NCBI GenBank assembly: GCA_041389885.1
Contig: JAWKRB010000005.1
Coordinates: 186,001-250,000 of the forward strand
From: JAWKRB01 sp041389885
GTDB taxonomy: Bacteria; Myxococcota_A; Polyangia; Polyangiales; Ga0077539
DNA length: 64,000 nt
Reading direction: 5' to 3'
The notes under the pieces: model-generated
The model's input: only the letters and a program-made list of their open reading frames with translations
What the model was told of the DNA's origin: nothing
Database searches by the model: none
Made by a program: the position numbers and the translations under genes
In this document: positions 1 to 8,374 of the stretch, in pieces
How the letters are laid out: every line of letters starts with the position of its first letter
Numbering within the stretch: the first letter of the stretch is position 1

Positions 1-291
1 GGACGCGCGACGATGGTGGGCTGCAGCGGGTCTTCGGGGACGGGCTCGCTCTGCCAGCCCGCCTACGGCAGTTGCACGGGCGACCCTGTCATGCGCGTGT
101 GCCCCGGCACGACGCCGTGCACCGCGGCCATGGCGTTGACCCCGCTGTCAGGGAGCTTCGACGACCAGTGCGGCACCTGCCCGTCGGCGTACGTGACCTG
201 CCCCTCCTCGGGGATGATCAACGTGCTCACGGGGGACTACAACAGCAACCAGCCGACGCAGCGGGGCACCTGCACCGCCGCGGCGCGCTGA
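1..291 (+). CDS. C-terminal part of a Cys-rich secreted protein (5' end outside the window)
   Basis: The reading frame is open from the first base, so the gene starts upstream; 96 residues are visible. They are rich in Cys, Ser, Thr and Gly with regularly spaced cysteines (CSGSSG, CQPAYGSC, CGTCPSAYVTC), which is typical of disulfide-stabilised exported proteins of myxobacteria. An ATG at base 13 is unlikely to be the true start because no signal peptide follows it. It converges on the lipoprotein gene that ends at 303. I do not recognise the family and the N-terminal domain cannot be seen. Confidence 0.5.
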   Translation, partial: GRATMVGCSGSSGTGSLCQPAYGSCTGDPVMRVCPGTTPCTAAMALTPLSGSFDDQCGTCPSAYVTCPSSGMINVLTGDYNSNQPTQRGTCTAAAR

Positions 292-302
292 GGGGGGGAG
301 GG

Positions 303-800
303 TCACTCGCTCGAGCAGTTCGACAGGGTGAGGCGCACGCGGGCGGCGACGGTGCGCACGTCACCCTGCGCGCGGAGGCCGGTGCAGTCCATGGTCACGC
401 CGACCTCGCGGAGCGAGCCGCTGGGGGACACGGTGTTGGTCGCGGTGCAGGAGCTGCCGTTGAACGACGTGGTGCCCACGAGGAACGAGACCGTCGAGGG
501 CTCGGCGCCGGTGGGCGAGGGCGGGGGGATGTTCACCCGCACCGAGCGCAGCCCGTCGGCCGAGCCACCCACGCGCTCGAGGAACACCTCGGCGCGGTTG
601 TTCACCACCCGGCAGTAGCCCGAGGGGTTGGTCTCGACCACGGTGTTCTCGGGAAAGGTGAAGCCCGTGGCGCCGTCAGGCTGGCCGAGCTGTTGAAGGG
701 TCAGGTCGACGGTGCCGGTCACCTGCACGCGGCTCTCACCGCAGCCGAAGAGGGTGGTGGCGACAGCGGCGAGGGCGACGAGGCGTGCGGGGGTAGTCAT
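303..800 (-). CDS. hypothetical lipoprotein
   Basis: This is a 165-residue protein. The ATG at 800 was chosen over longer in-frame starts because it follows AGGTGA and begins a lipoprotein signal peptide (MTTPARL, then a hydrophobic run ending in the lipobox LFGC). The mature part contains RVQVTGTVDLTL and several Cys, and looks like a small beta-rich extracytoplasmic domain. It lies downstream of the sensor kinase gene on the same strand with a 135-bp gap. I do not recognise a named family, so its function is unknown; export and lipidation are inferred from the signal peptide. Confidence 0.7.
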   Translation of the reverse strand: MTTPARLVALAAVATTLFGCGESRVQVTGTVDLTLQQLGQPDGATGFTFPENTVVETNPSGYCRVVNNRAEVFLERVGGSADGLRSVRVNIPPPSPTGAEPSTVSFLVGTTSFNGSSCTATNTVSPSGSLREVGVTMDCTGLRAQGDVRTVAARVRLTLSNCSSE

Positions 801-935
801 GGGGATCACCTGAGTTCGACGCCCGTTGCAAGGGCGTGTCCAAGGTCGGTGCTTGCGGAGATACCACGGTTTGAAGCGCCTTGGCCCCCGCGCGGTGTTC
901 ACCGCCGTTCGCGGCGGCGCTGCCAACCGGGGTTC

Positions 936-2453
936 TCAGCGCGAGAAGGTCACGAAGGACCACCGGGGCTTGCGGCTCGGGTCGCGCAGCGGGAGGGTCA
1001 GGGTGAAGCGGGCGCCGCCGCCGGGGCGGTCGTCGCAGCCCACGTCGCCGTTGTGGTCCAGGGCGATCTTGCGCACGATGGCGAGGCCCAGGCCGGTGCC
1101 CTCGGATTTCGTGGTGAAGTAGGGCACGAAGACCTCGGACTGGCGCTCTCTGGGCACGCCCGGTCCGTCGTCTTCGACCACGAGCCACGCCTGGTCGACG
1201 AGCTCCGCGGCGCCCTCTCCGACGGTGAGCTCGACCCGCCGCACCTCGGCCCTGACCCACACGTTGCCCTCCCGCGCCCCGAGGGCCTGCACCGCGTTGC
1301 GCACGAGGTTCTCGTAGGCGCGCTTGAGCATGATCCGGTCGAGGGCCACGGGGATCGCCCGCTCGCCCGGGTCGAAGTGCAGAATCACCCCGGGCCGCTC
1401 GCCCCCCGCCTCGTCGAGGAGCGCGTGGGCGTTGGCCATGTCGCGCACGAACTCCGCGAGGTCTCCCGGCGCGGGCTTCACGTCGGGGAGCCGCGCGAAA
1501 TCCGAGAACGCCGTGACCAGCCGCCGCAGGGTGGCGACCTCCTCTTCGACCACCTCGCGGGCGGTGTCGAGGGTGCGCTGAAACCTCTCGTCGTCGCCGC
1601 TGTACTTGCGCGCGACCTCTTGCACCGCGAGCTGAATGGGCGTCAGCGGGTTCTTGATCTCGTGCGCGAGGCGCCGGGCGAACTCCTGCCAGGCCGCGAC
1701 GCGCTGGAGGTACTCCACCCGCTCCCGGGTCAGCCGGGTCTCGTCGACCATGTGGTTGAAGGTCCGCATGAGCTCGCCGAGCTCGTCGTCGCCGCGGGGG
1801 CGCACCCGCACCGTGAGGTCGCCGTCGCCCACGCGCTCCGCCGCGAGGGCGAGCGCGCGAATCCTGCGCGACGTGCCCCGGGCCGTGATCGCCGTCGCGA
1901 GGGCCGCCGCCAGGGCGGGGACGATGATCAGCGCCAGGGGCAGCGAGGGCCCCTTGCGGGGGCGCGCGGGGGCGTCGGCCACGCGCGCCGGCGCGCAGGG
2001 CAGGTCGAAGGTCGCCACCACCCGCGCGGACTCGTCGCCGAGGGGCGTCGGGAGCACCAGCGTGCCGCACTGCACGCTCGGCGCAGGCCGCGACGACGAC
2101 GCGAGCACGGTGCCCCGCGTCGAGAGCACCTCGGTCACCCGCGGGCGCGCCTCGGGGGCCAGCAGCGCCAGCGCGTCGAGGAGCGCGCGGGCCATGGGCG
2201 CCTCCCGCGGGCGCGCGTCGAGGGCGCGGGCCAGGGTGAACACCGCGGCCTCGCGGGACGCGCGCCAGGCCGCGTCCCGCGCGCGTAGGTGAGCGTTGAG
2301 GGTGACCCTGCGGTGCTGCTCCCGCGCGGCGTCGAGGTCGCCCTCACGGTGGTCGAGCAGGCTCGCCACGCCGAGCACCACCAGCGAGGTCACCGCCACG
2401 GCCAGGGTCGCCGCGGTGACGAATCGACGCTCGAGCCGCGAGGCGCCCTCCAC
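936..2453 (-). CDS. NtrY-like sensor histidine kinase
   Basis: The 505-residue protein has two membrane helices (about residues 12-33 and 171-191) flanking a 135-residue periplasmic sensor region, a HAMP linker (192-240), a dimerisation/phosphoacceptor domain with His264 in LAHEIKNPLTPIQ, and a HATPase domain with N box (ENLVRNAVQAL), G1 (EDDGPGVP) and G2 (GTGLGLAIVRK). HEIKNPLTPIQ is characteristic of the NtrY class. No response regulator lies next to it. The start is a GTG three bases after the stop of a small membrane protein gene (TGAGCGGTG), with no separate ribosome site, so translation is probably coupled. The signal sensed is unknown. Confidence 0.9.
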   Translation of the reverse strand: MEGASRLERRFVTAATLAVAVTSLVVLGVASLLDHREGDLDAAREQHRRVTLNAHLRARDAAWRASREAAVFTLARALDARPREAPMARALLDALALLAPEARPRVTEVLSTRGTVLASSSRPAPSVQCGTLVLPTPLGDESARVVATFDLPCAPARVADAPARPRKGPSLPLALIIVPALAAALATAITARGTSRRIRALALAAERVGDGDLTVRVRPRGDDELGELMRTFNHMVDETRLTRERVEYLQRVAAWQEFARRLAHEIKNPLTPIQLAVQEVARKYSGDDERFQRTLDTAREVVEEEVATLRRLVTAFSDFARLPDVKPAPGDLAEFVRDMANAHALLDEAGGERPGVILHFDPGERAIPVALDRIMLKRAYENLVRNAVQALGAREGNVWVRAEVRRVELTVGEGAAELVDQAWLVVEDDGPGVPRERQSEVFVPYFTTKSEGTGLGLAIVRKIALDHNGDVGCDDRPGGGARFTLTLPLRDPSRKPRWSFVTFSR

Positions 2454-2456
2454 CGC

Positions 2457-2627
2457 TCAGATCCGCCGCAAGAGCCGAACGAGCTGATCGCAGGCGAGCG
2501 CGCCGCACAGGGCGACGCAGACCGCGAGGGCGCGCTCGACGAGGCTCCACCCCGCGAAGCCTGGAGGAGGGGAGACCGCCGGAGGGAGCTCGGGGATGGT
2601 TTCTTCGAGGGGCTCCGAGGGGTCCAC
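2457..2627 (-). CDS. small single-span membrane protein (56 aa)
   Basis: An in-frame GTG at 2627 gives 56 residues: an acidic, proline-rich N-terminal half (PSEPLEETIPELPPAV) and a hydrophobic helix near the C-terminus (ALAVCVALCGALACDQLV) followed by RLLRRI. The stop lies three bases from the GTG of the sensor kinase, and the start is 18 bases after the sigma factor stop. This sandwiching is the main evidence that it is real; there is no clear Shine-Dalgarno. It may be a small modulator of the kinase or the sigma factor, but that is only inference. No family recognised. Confidence 0.4.
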   Translation of the reverse strand: MDPSEPLEETIPELPPAVSPPPGFAGWSLVERALAVCVALCGALACDQLVRLLRRI

Positions 2628-2645
2628 GGAGAGGGAGGATACTCC

Positions 2646-3474
2646 TCAAGCGGCGTGCGGGGCGAGGTCCCCCAGCGCGCCGCGGAGCTTTTGCAGCGCC
2701 CGGGCCTCGAGCTGCCGCACGCGCTCCTTCGAGACGCCGAGGCGGCGGCCCAGGGCCTCGAGGGTCTCGCCCTCGTCTTCGGGGGAGAGCACCCGGCGGT
2801 CGAGGATCCAGCGCTCGCGGCTCGAGAGCACCTCCAGGGCCGTGTTCACCCGCGCGCGCAGGTGGGCCTTGGTCGCTGTGCTGCATATTTCCGCAGAGGC
2901 TGTCGGGTCCGTCGTCGGTGGAGCGCAGGCGGCGGTCGAGGGCCGGCCCCTCGCCCTCGGGGGCCGCGTCGAGGGACATGTCCCGGTGCTGGAGCATGGG
3001 CATGAGCCGCGCGGCGTGGGCCTCGGAGACGCCCGAGAGCGCGGCGAGCCTGGCCGGGTCGCTCTCGCGGGTGCGGCGGTAGGCCCGGAGCGCGCGGCGC
3101 TCGGCCTTGCTCCCGCCGATGCGCACCACGCGGTAGGCGCGCACGACGTACTCGCGAATCTCCGCGCGGATCCAGTAGACCGCGTAGGTGATCAGCCGGC
3201 ACTCGCGATCGGGCTCGAAGCGCGCGGCGCCCTTCAAGAGCCCGAGGTTGCCCTGCTGAATGAGGTCCTCGAGGGGGACGCCCCAGCGGCGGTACTCCGC
3301 GGCGATGGTGATGACGAAGGGCAGCGAGGCCTCGATGATCCGCTGACCCGCGCGCTGATCTCCGGCTCGCCAGCGCGCCGCGAGGGCGCGCTCCTCGTCG
3401 GCCTTCAGGGGGGTCACTCCAGAGAGAGAGTGGCGATAGGCGTCAAGGGCGGTGACAGATCCAAGCGATCCCAT
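2646..3474 (-). CDS. rpoH: RpoH-type sigma-70 family factor, interrupted by a one-base frameshift
   Basis: The N-terminal 190 residues carry sigma regions 1.2-3, including EDLIQQGNLGLLKGA, FEPDRECRLITYAVYWIRAEI and VVRAYRVVRIGGSKAERR, closest to the heat-shock (sigma-32) class. Region 4 (ALEVLSSRERWILDRR, then ALGRRLGVSKERVRQLEARAL, a helix-turn-helix binding -35 elements) is in another frame. Removing one base from the run at 2905-2907 joins the parts through DDGPTASAEI into a normal-length protein of 275 residues. The start at 3474 follows GGAGG with 8-base spacing. It probably directs a stress regulon. Either a sequence error or a real frameshift is possible; I favour error. Confidence 0.85.
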
Positions 3475-3722
3475 AGTGTTCGCCTCCGCGACCTCCGCGC
3501 CCTCTGCCTTCGCCCCTGTCGCTCTCCCCGCAACCACTGCGTGGGAGGCCGTGAGCTCGTCGGGCGCGACGACCGTGCGTACCAACCCTGTGCAGAGTCA
3601 GTGCCAGCCCTGAAATTCAAGCACTCTGTGCGTCTCGCGGGTGCACGATGTTCCGAGGGTGCGAAAAGAGCGCCGGAATCGGGGGGGAGACGCGGGTTGA
3701 CGCGCAAGCCTTGCGTGAGCCC

Positions 3723-4565
3723 TCAGGGCGCTTCGTCGAGGAGCGCGCGAATGGCCTCGGCGACGCCGCCGCCCTCGCGGCTCGTGGCGCGGAGCCGGTC
3801 GGTGGCGTGGGAGGCGACCTCGTTGGGGCTCTGCCCCATCGCGAAGCTCCTCCCCGCCCAGCGGAACATCGGCACGTCGTTCAGCCAGTCGCCCACGACG
3901 GAGACCTCGCGGGGGGTGATCCCGAGCTCCTGCGCGACCTGCGCGAGGCCGGTGGCCTTGTCGTTGCGGGCGCTGCGGGTGAGCAGGGTCCAGCGGTCCT
4001 CGGTGCGCGAGGCGGGGAAGGTCACCGCGAGGAGCTCGTCGCCGTGCGCCTCGGTCACCGCGGCTCGCGCGAGGTGCACGGCCTCGCGGGTGCCGAAGCC
4101 CACGGCCATGGTCACGTGGTGCCGGTGGGCCTCCCACGCCGCGGAGCACGACAGGGTCTCGTGGAGCGTGACCTGCGGCGACCAGGTCTCGACGTAGCGC
4201 AGCAGGTCGGCGCCGCCGTGCTCCCCGTGGATCTCGTCGTGCAGGAACCAGAACGCGTCGAGGTCGTGGCGGTCGAACGCGAGGGTCACGCCCTCGGTGA
4301 TCGCGGCGTGCATCGGTCGGTGCTGGAGCACCGCGCCGCTCACGGGGTCGACCAGCACGGCGCCCTCGGCGCACACGAGCGTCGTGTCGAAGTCGAGGCG
4401 CAGCGCGGTGGGGAGCGCGCCCGTCGCGATGCGCCCCGTGGCGATGGTGACGCGCACGCCCGCGGCGCGGACCTCGGCGATGGCGTCGACGTCTTCAGGC
4501 GCGACGACGCCGTCGTGGCGCAGGAGGGTGCCGTCGAGGTCGAGCGCGAGGAGCCGGGTTCGCAT
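3723..4565 (-). CDS. Cof-type HAD-superfamily phosphatase
   Basis: The 280-residue cytoplasmic protein matches the Cof/HAD-IIB family of sugar- and cofactor-phosphate phosphatases. Motif I is LALDLDGTLL with nucleophile Asp9 and Asp11, motif II is the TGR at the end of a helix (VTIATGRI), a Lys is seen in RNDKATGL, and motif III is VVGDWLNDVPMF, which supplies the Mg2+ ligands. Length is usual for the family and a C2-type cap fits between motifs II and III. It ends four bases from the next same-strand gene upstream (4569), suggesting co-transcription. The substrate cannot be assigned from sequence. Confidence 0.88.
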   Translation of the reverse strand: MRTRLLALDLDGTLLRHDGVVAPEDVDAIAEVRAAGVRVTIATGRIATGALPTALRLDFDTTLVCAEGAVLVDPVSGAVLQHRPMHAAITEGVTLAFDRHDLDAFWFLHDEIHGEHGGADLLRYVETWSPQVTLHETLSCSAAWEAHRHHVTMAVGFGTREAVHLARAAVTEAHGDELLAVTFPASRTEDRWTLLTRSARNDKATGLAQVAQELGITPREVSVVGDWLNDVPMFRWAGRSFAMGQSPNEVASHATDRLRATSREGGGVAEAIRALLDEAP

Positions 4566-4568
4566 CGG

Positions 4569-5180
4569 TCAGGAGAGCCGCTTCAGGGGTGCGTCGATGA
4601 TCGTTCGGTACACCTCGGGGCCGAGAAAGACCTCGCGCTCGCCCCGCGCGTCCTGCCGCGCGACGACCTGGTCGTGGAGCGCGGTGAGCACCTCGAGGCG
4701 CACCGAGAGCCGACGAAAGTCTTCTTCGGTGACGTCGCCGAGGATCTCCAGGGCTGACGCGAGGGCGTCGCGCTCGGTCTGGTCGACGTGAAACGCGCCG
4801 TCGCCCTGGAGCCCCATGGCGTCGAGGGCGAGGTCGACGGGGTTGAACCACACGAAGCACCGCGCGAGCTCGACGCGCCAGTGCTGCGGCTCGCTCCGGG
4901 GCGCGTGCCAGCGCGCGGGGTAGAGCCCCCGCACCACCTCGCCGAAATACGCCCCGGCGGACTGCGCCACGAGCTCGACGATGGGGCTGCGGTCGTCGCG
5001 CGCCTGCAGGAGGTAGTGGTCGAGCAGGGGGAGGGTCTCGGGCGTCAGGTCGAGCGCGATGCCCGTCGCGCTGTAGACGAACTGCACGCAGCCGAAGATC
5101 AGCTCGCGGAGGTGCTCGGGGACATCGTCAGAGAGCTCAGGGAGAACCGCGTCGTCGCTCACAGCGCATGGGAGTCCCAC
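4569..5180 (-). CDS. conserved hypothetical protein (about 200 aa)
   Basis: A soluble, acidic protein of about 203 residues with no signal peptide or membrane segment. The start is uncertain: GTG at 5180 gives 203 residues, and a second GTG at 5162 (VSDDAVLPEL) gives 197. Tryptophans and charged residues are evenly spread (HWRVELARCFVWFNP, EEDFRRLSVRLEVL). It sits between the HAD phosphatase and the diheme peroxidase genes on the same strand, with only four bases to the former. I do not recognise the family and nothing in the neighbours fixes a role. Confidence 0.6.
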   Translation of the reverse strand: MGLPCAVSDDAVLPELSDDVPEHLRELIFGCVQFVYSATGIALDLTPETLPLLDHYLLQARDDRSPIVELVAQSAGAYFGEVVRGLYPARWHAPRSEPQHWRVELARCFVWFNPVDLALDAMGLQGDGAFHVDQTERDALASALEILGDVTEEDFRRLSVRLEVLTALHDQVVARQDARGEREVFLGPEVYRTIIDAPLKRLS

Positions 5181-5211
5181 GGCGCGGGCGGCGCCGCAAG
5201 GACCGACTCGA

Positions 5212-6315
5212 TCAGGGGGCCGTCGGCGCGGCGGGCGCGGCGGGCGCGGCGGGCGCGGCGGGCGCGGCGGGCGCGGCGGGCGTGGCGCCGGGCATGCGGG
5301 CGCCGGCGGGCACCTCGCCCGTGAGCGCGTTGAGGAACGCCACGATGCGCGTGATCTGGGCGTCGTTGAGCTCGCGGCCGAGCTGGTAGCGCCCCATCAT
5401 CCGCACGGCGTCGGGGAGGGTGCGCTGCGAGCCGTCGTGAAAGTACGGCGCGGTGAGCGCGACGTTGCGCAGCGTGGGCACCTTGAAGAAATGCCGGTCG
5501 CTCTCCTGGTGGGTCACGTTGAACCTGCCGTTGTCGGCCTCGGTGAGGTGCCCGCGGTCGGCGAAGTAATTCCGCACGAGCCCCATCTTTTGATACATCG
5601 CGCCGCCGACGTTGACCCCGGCGTGGCACGCGGTGCAGCCGACCGACACGAACTCCGCGAGGCCCTCGCGCTCCTCGGCGCTGAGCGCGCTTCGGTCGCC
5701 GCCGAGGTAGCGGTCGAAGCGCGAGGGGGTCACCAGGGTCATCTCGTACGCGGCGATGGCGTCGGTGACGTTCGCCTGGGTCACGCCGTCGGCGGGGTAG
5801 GCCGCGCGAAACGCCGCGACGTAGCTCTCGTCGCCGTTGAGCGTGGCGAGCACGGCGGGCCAGGTGTTGCCCATCTCCTTGGGGTTGGTCACGGGGCCCG
5901 CGGCCTGCTCGGCGAGGTTCGCCGCGCGTCCGTCCCAGAACTGCACGAAATTGAAGCGCGCGTTGAGCACCGTGGGCGAGTTGATGGGGCCCACCTGCCC
6001 GCGGATCCCCAGGGAGCTCACGCGCCCGTCGGCGCCCCCCTGGTCGAGGGAGTGGCAGCTCGCGCAGCTCAGGGTGTTGTCTGCCGAGAGCGCGGTGTCG
6101 TGAAAGAGCCTGCGCCCCAGGGTGACCTTCGCCGCGGGGATGTCGCCCACGGGCGGGAGCGCCTGGAACATCCCCGTGGGCGGGTTCTGCGTGTTCGCCG
6201 CGGCCGGCGTGGCCGGGGGTGGGGTCGGCGCCTCCTGCCGACGCTTGCACGCGCCGCCGAGGGCGGCCACCGCCAGCGTCGCGACGATCCACCCCGAATA
6301 GCCCTGAAACCTCAT
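5212..6315 (-). CDS. diheme cytochrome c peroxidase-type lipoprotein (MauG/CCP family)
   Basis: The 367-residue protein has a lipoprotein signal (ALGGAC, Cys23), then a two-heme peroxidase fold with heme sites CASCH (84-88) and CTACH (227-231). This is the pattern of bacterial cytochrome c peroxidases and MauG-like enzymes, which reduce H2O2 with electrons from cytochrome c in the periplasm. RLFHDTALSADNTLSCASCH is the usual N-heme context. The last 25 residues are a low-complexity PAA tail from a 9-bp tandem repeat (about 5221-5285). A good ribosome site (AAGGAG) precedes the ATG. The exact substrate is not determined. Confidence 0.92.
   Translation of the reverse strand: MRFQGYSGWIVATLAVAALGGACKRRQEAPTPPPATPAAANTQNPPTGMFQALPPVGDIPAAKVTLGRRLFHDTALSADNTLSCASCHSLDQGGADGRVSSLGIRGQVGPINSPTVLNARFNFVQFWDGRAANLAEQAAGPVTNPKEMGNTWPAVLATLNGDESYVAAFRAAYPADGVTQANVTDAIAAYEMTLVTPSRFDRYLGGDRSALSAEEREGLAEFVSVGCTACHAGVNVGGAMYQKMGLVRNYFADRGHLTEADNGRFNVTHQESDRHFFKVPTLRNVALTAPYFHDGSQRTLPDAVRMMGRYQLGRELNDAQITRIVAFLNALTGEVPAGARMPGATPAAPAAPAAPAAPAAPAAPTAP
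5221..5285. repeat. 9-bp tandem repeat in the peroxidase 3' end
   Basis: About seven head-to-tail copies of a nine-base GC-only unit (gcgcggcgg on the plus strand) encode Pro-Ala-Ala repeats at the C-terminus of the diheme peroxidase. The multiple-of-three unit keeps the frame whatever the copy number, so length can vary without breaking the gene. Confidence 0.85.
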
Positions 6316-6400
6316 GTTCGTGCGTCTCCTTCGTGCCCTGCGCCCCTCGGGCGCGTCGGCAGACCTCTGCTGCTTGGATGCGCCGAGCGCGGCGCAGGGT

Positions 6401-7150
6401 TCAAGCGCAATCGCCGCGGCGGGCGTAGGTGCCGAAGACCCTGTCCCAGATGGGCAAGAAGCCGGCGTAGTTCACCCGCACCCGCGCGTGGTGCAGGTCG
6501 TGGTGCGCGGCGCCCTCGCTCCCGGGGATCAGCCGTGACGGAGACCACGGGAGCTCGTACCCGCAGTGCCCCTCGGCGGCCTCCCACTGACGCACGGCGA
6601 TCCACGCGAAGATCGTGAGCAGGTGCGAGCCCAGGAGCATCGGCCCGAGGATCATCAGGCTCCCGGTGAGCACGAACTCCACCGGGTGCATGTAGTGCCC
6701 GGTGATCGCCCAGGGCGTGTAGATCCGGTGGTGCACCGAGTGAACGCGCTTGAAGAGCCACCCCGAGTGCATCGCCCGGTGCATCCAGTAGAAGAGAAAG
6801 TCGTCGAGGTAGAGAAAGAGCGCGACCTGCCAGAGCACCTCGAAGGCCGAGGGGAGCGGCCCGCCCACGCGAAAGCGCGAGAGGGCGACGAGGGGCCAGG
6901 CGAGCGCCGTCACCGCGGTCATCAGCGCGTTGTTCACCAGCCACCGGGCGATCGACGGGACGAAGAGCGTCTGCGCGCGGGCGCGGCGGGTCTGCAGGCG
7001 GTAGGGCGCCGCCCAGGCGGGCTCGCGCCAGGCGATCCACGTGAGGGGGACGGCGAAGAGCAGAAAGGCCCCCATGCTCACCGCGGTCGAGCCGAGGAGA
7101 AAGGGCAGCGCGCGGGGGTCGCGCCAGGCGTCGACGAGGGCGGAGAGCAC
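6401..7150 (-). CDS. fatty acid hydroxylase / sterol desaturase family membrane protein
   Basis: The 249-residue integral membrane protein has about four hydrophobic segments and the three His clusters of the diiron fatty acid hydroxylase superfamily: HRAMH (124-128), HSVHH (137-141) and HHDLHH (216-221). These bind a non-heme diiron centre that uses O2 to hydroxylate or desaturate a lipid or sterol. Length is usual. The start is a GTG at 7150. It lies between an electron-transfer peroxidase and a VWA lipoprotein, which does not reveal the substrate. Confidence 0.9.
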   Translation of the reverse strand: MLSALVDAWRDPRALPFLLGSTAVSMGAFLLFAVPLTWIAWREPAWAAPYRLQTRRARAQTLFVPSIARWLVNNALMTAVTALAWPLVALSRFRVGGPLPSAFEVLWQVALFLYLDDFLFYWMHRAMHSGWLFKRVHSVHHRIYTPWAITGHYMHPVEFVLTGSLMILGPMLLGSHLLTIFAWIAVRQWEAAEGHCGYELPWSPSRLIPGSEGAAHHDLHHARVRVNYAGFLPIWDRVFGTYARRGDCA

Positions 7151-7196
7151 CGCCGCGCATTCGACCGCGGATGTCTCGCGAGGGCAATCCCCAGGG

Positions 7197-8282
7197 TCAG
7201 CGCTCGGCGCAGCGCACGGTGGCCTGCACCCGCGCGTCGTCGCGCTGCGCGACCTCGCAGGCGCGGCCGTAGAAGGTGAGCTCGCCGTAGTCCCGGTCGC
7301 TCCACTCCCAGCCCTCGCGGCGGGTGGGGTCGCGGGGCACGCGGGCGCCGTCGAGGTCGACGTCGATCGCGTCGGGGTCGTCGGGGCGAGACGGGGTCAC
7401 GTAGCTGCACAGGGCGACGGAGCGCTGAATGCCCTCGAAGGTGCGAAGCAGCTGCGCGCCGTTGCGAATGGAGCTGTACCGCGGAGAGCCCGCGTTGGGG
7501 CGCCCCCCCGCGTCGGCCATGCGGTCGAGGACCCCCTGAAAGCGGGCCTCGAGGCTGCCGTCGATGCCGATGACGTAGGTGACGACGCCCGCGCGCCGCG
7601 CGTCCTCGAGGGCGCGCACGGTGCCGTCGTCGTCGAGGCACGAGAGACGTCCCCGCTCGCCGCCGCACATGGTCGCGGGGTCGAGGCACTCGCACGCGGA
7701 GGGCTCGATGGCGGCGTTGCAGTTCGGGATGCCGTCGGTGAGCAGCACGAGGTACGAGGCCACGCCCCGCGCGTCGTGGGCGCGCAGCCACTCCGTCGCC
7801 CTGCGCACCGCGGCGCCCGTGGGGGTCGCGCCCACGGGGGAGGTTCGCTCGAGCATCGCGCTCATGGCGGCGGCGTTGCGCGGGGCGACGTCGACGGTGA
7901 TCCCGCTGCCGAGCTGCACCTGGCACGCCTGGAGGTAGCGCGCGGCGACGTCGTCGTCGGGGGTGCGGGGGAAGGTCAGCGCGCCCATCGCGAGGCGGTC
8001 TTCGAAGCGCGGCAGGGTCTCGCGCAGGGCGTCGACGGTGGCCTGCCAGCGGCTGGTCATCGCGCCCATCTCCAGGGGCTGGAGCATCGAGCCCGAGCGG
8101 TCGATCACGAAGAGCAGCCGCGCCGAGCGACGGATCATCCCGAAGCGCCCGGCCACGCAGGCGTCGAAGCGCACGAAGACGTCTTCGGTCGGCGCGTCGA
8201 GGGAGGCGTCGGGGATGGGCAGCCCCGTGCGCGCGCCGCATCCGAGCGCGAGGGTGAGCAGAGCCGCGCGAAGGGGGCGCAT
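7197..8282 (-). CDS. VWA-domain lipoprotein
   Basis: The 361-residue protein begins with a signal peptide ending in a lipobox (LALGC, Cys15). A von Willebrand factor A domain follows with the metal-site motif DRSGS (Asp61, Ser63, Ser65) and later LLTDGIPN. VWA proteins of this kind bind ligands through a divalent metal and are common on myxobacterial surfaces. Several Cys pairs (CNAAIEPSACECLDPATMC) suggest disulfides in the exported domain. It is the last minus-strand gene before the divergent glycosyltransferase; ligand unknown. Confidence 0.88.
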   Translation of the reverse strand: MRPLRAALLTLALGCGARTGLPIPDASLDAPTEDVFVRFDACVAGRFGMIRRSARLLFVIDRSGSMLQPLEMGAMTSRWQATVDALRETLPRFEDRLAMGALTFPRTPDDDVAARYLQACQVQLGSGITVDVAPRNAAAMSAMLERTSPVGATPTGAAVRRATEWLRAHDARGVASYLVLLTDGIPNCNAAIEPSACECLDPATMCGGERGRLSCLDDDGTVRALEDARRAGVVTYVIGIDGSLEARFQGVLDRMADAGGRPNAGSPRYSSIRNGAQLLRTFEGIQRSVALCSYVTPSRPDDPDAIDVDLDGARVPRDPTRREGWEWSDRDYGELTFYGRACEVAQRDDARVQATVRCAER

Positions 8283-8374
8283 CGCGGCGCGACGCTAGCA
8301 CGCGCCGCGCGAGGGGAGGCGGTCCTCGCCTTCGCCCGCCGCGCCCGACCGCTTTGCTGGTAGAAACCCAGACC

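Noticed and set aside
5222..5290. Poly PAA tail region considered as a separate small gene
   Set aside because: It is in frame with the diheme peroxidase and explained by the nine-base repeat.
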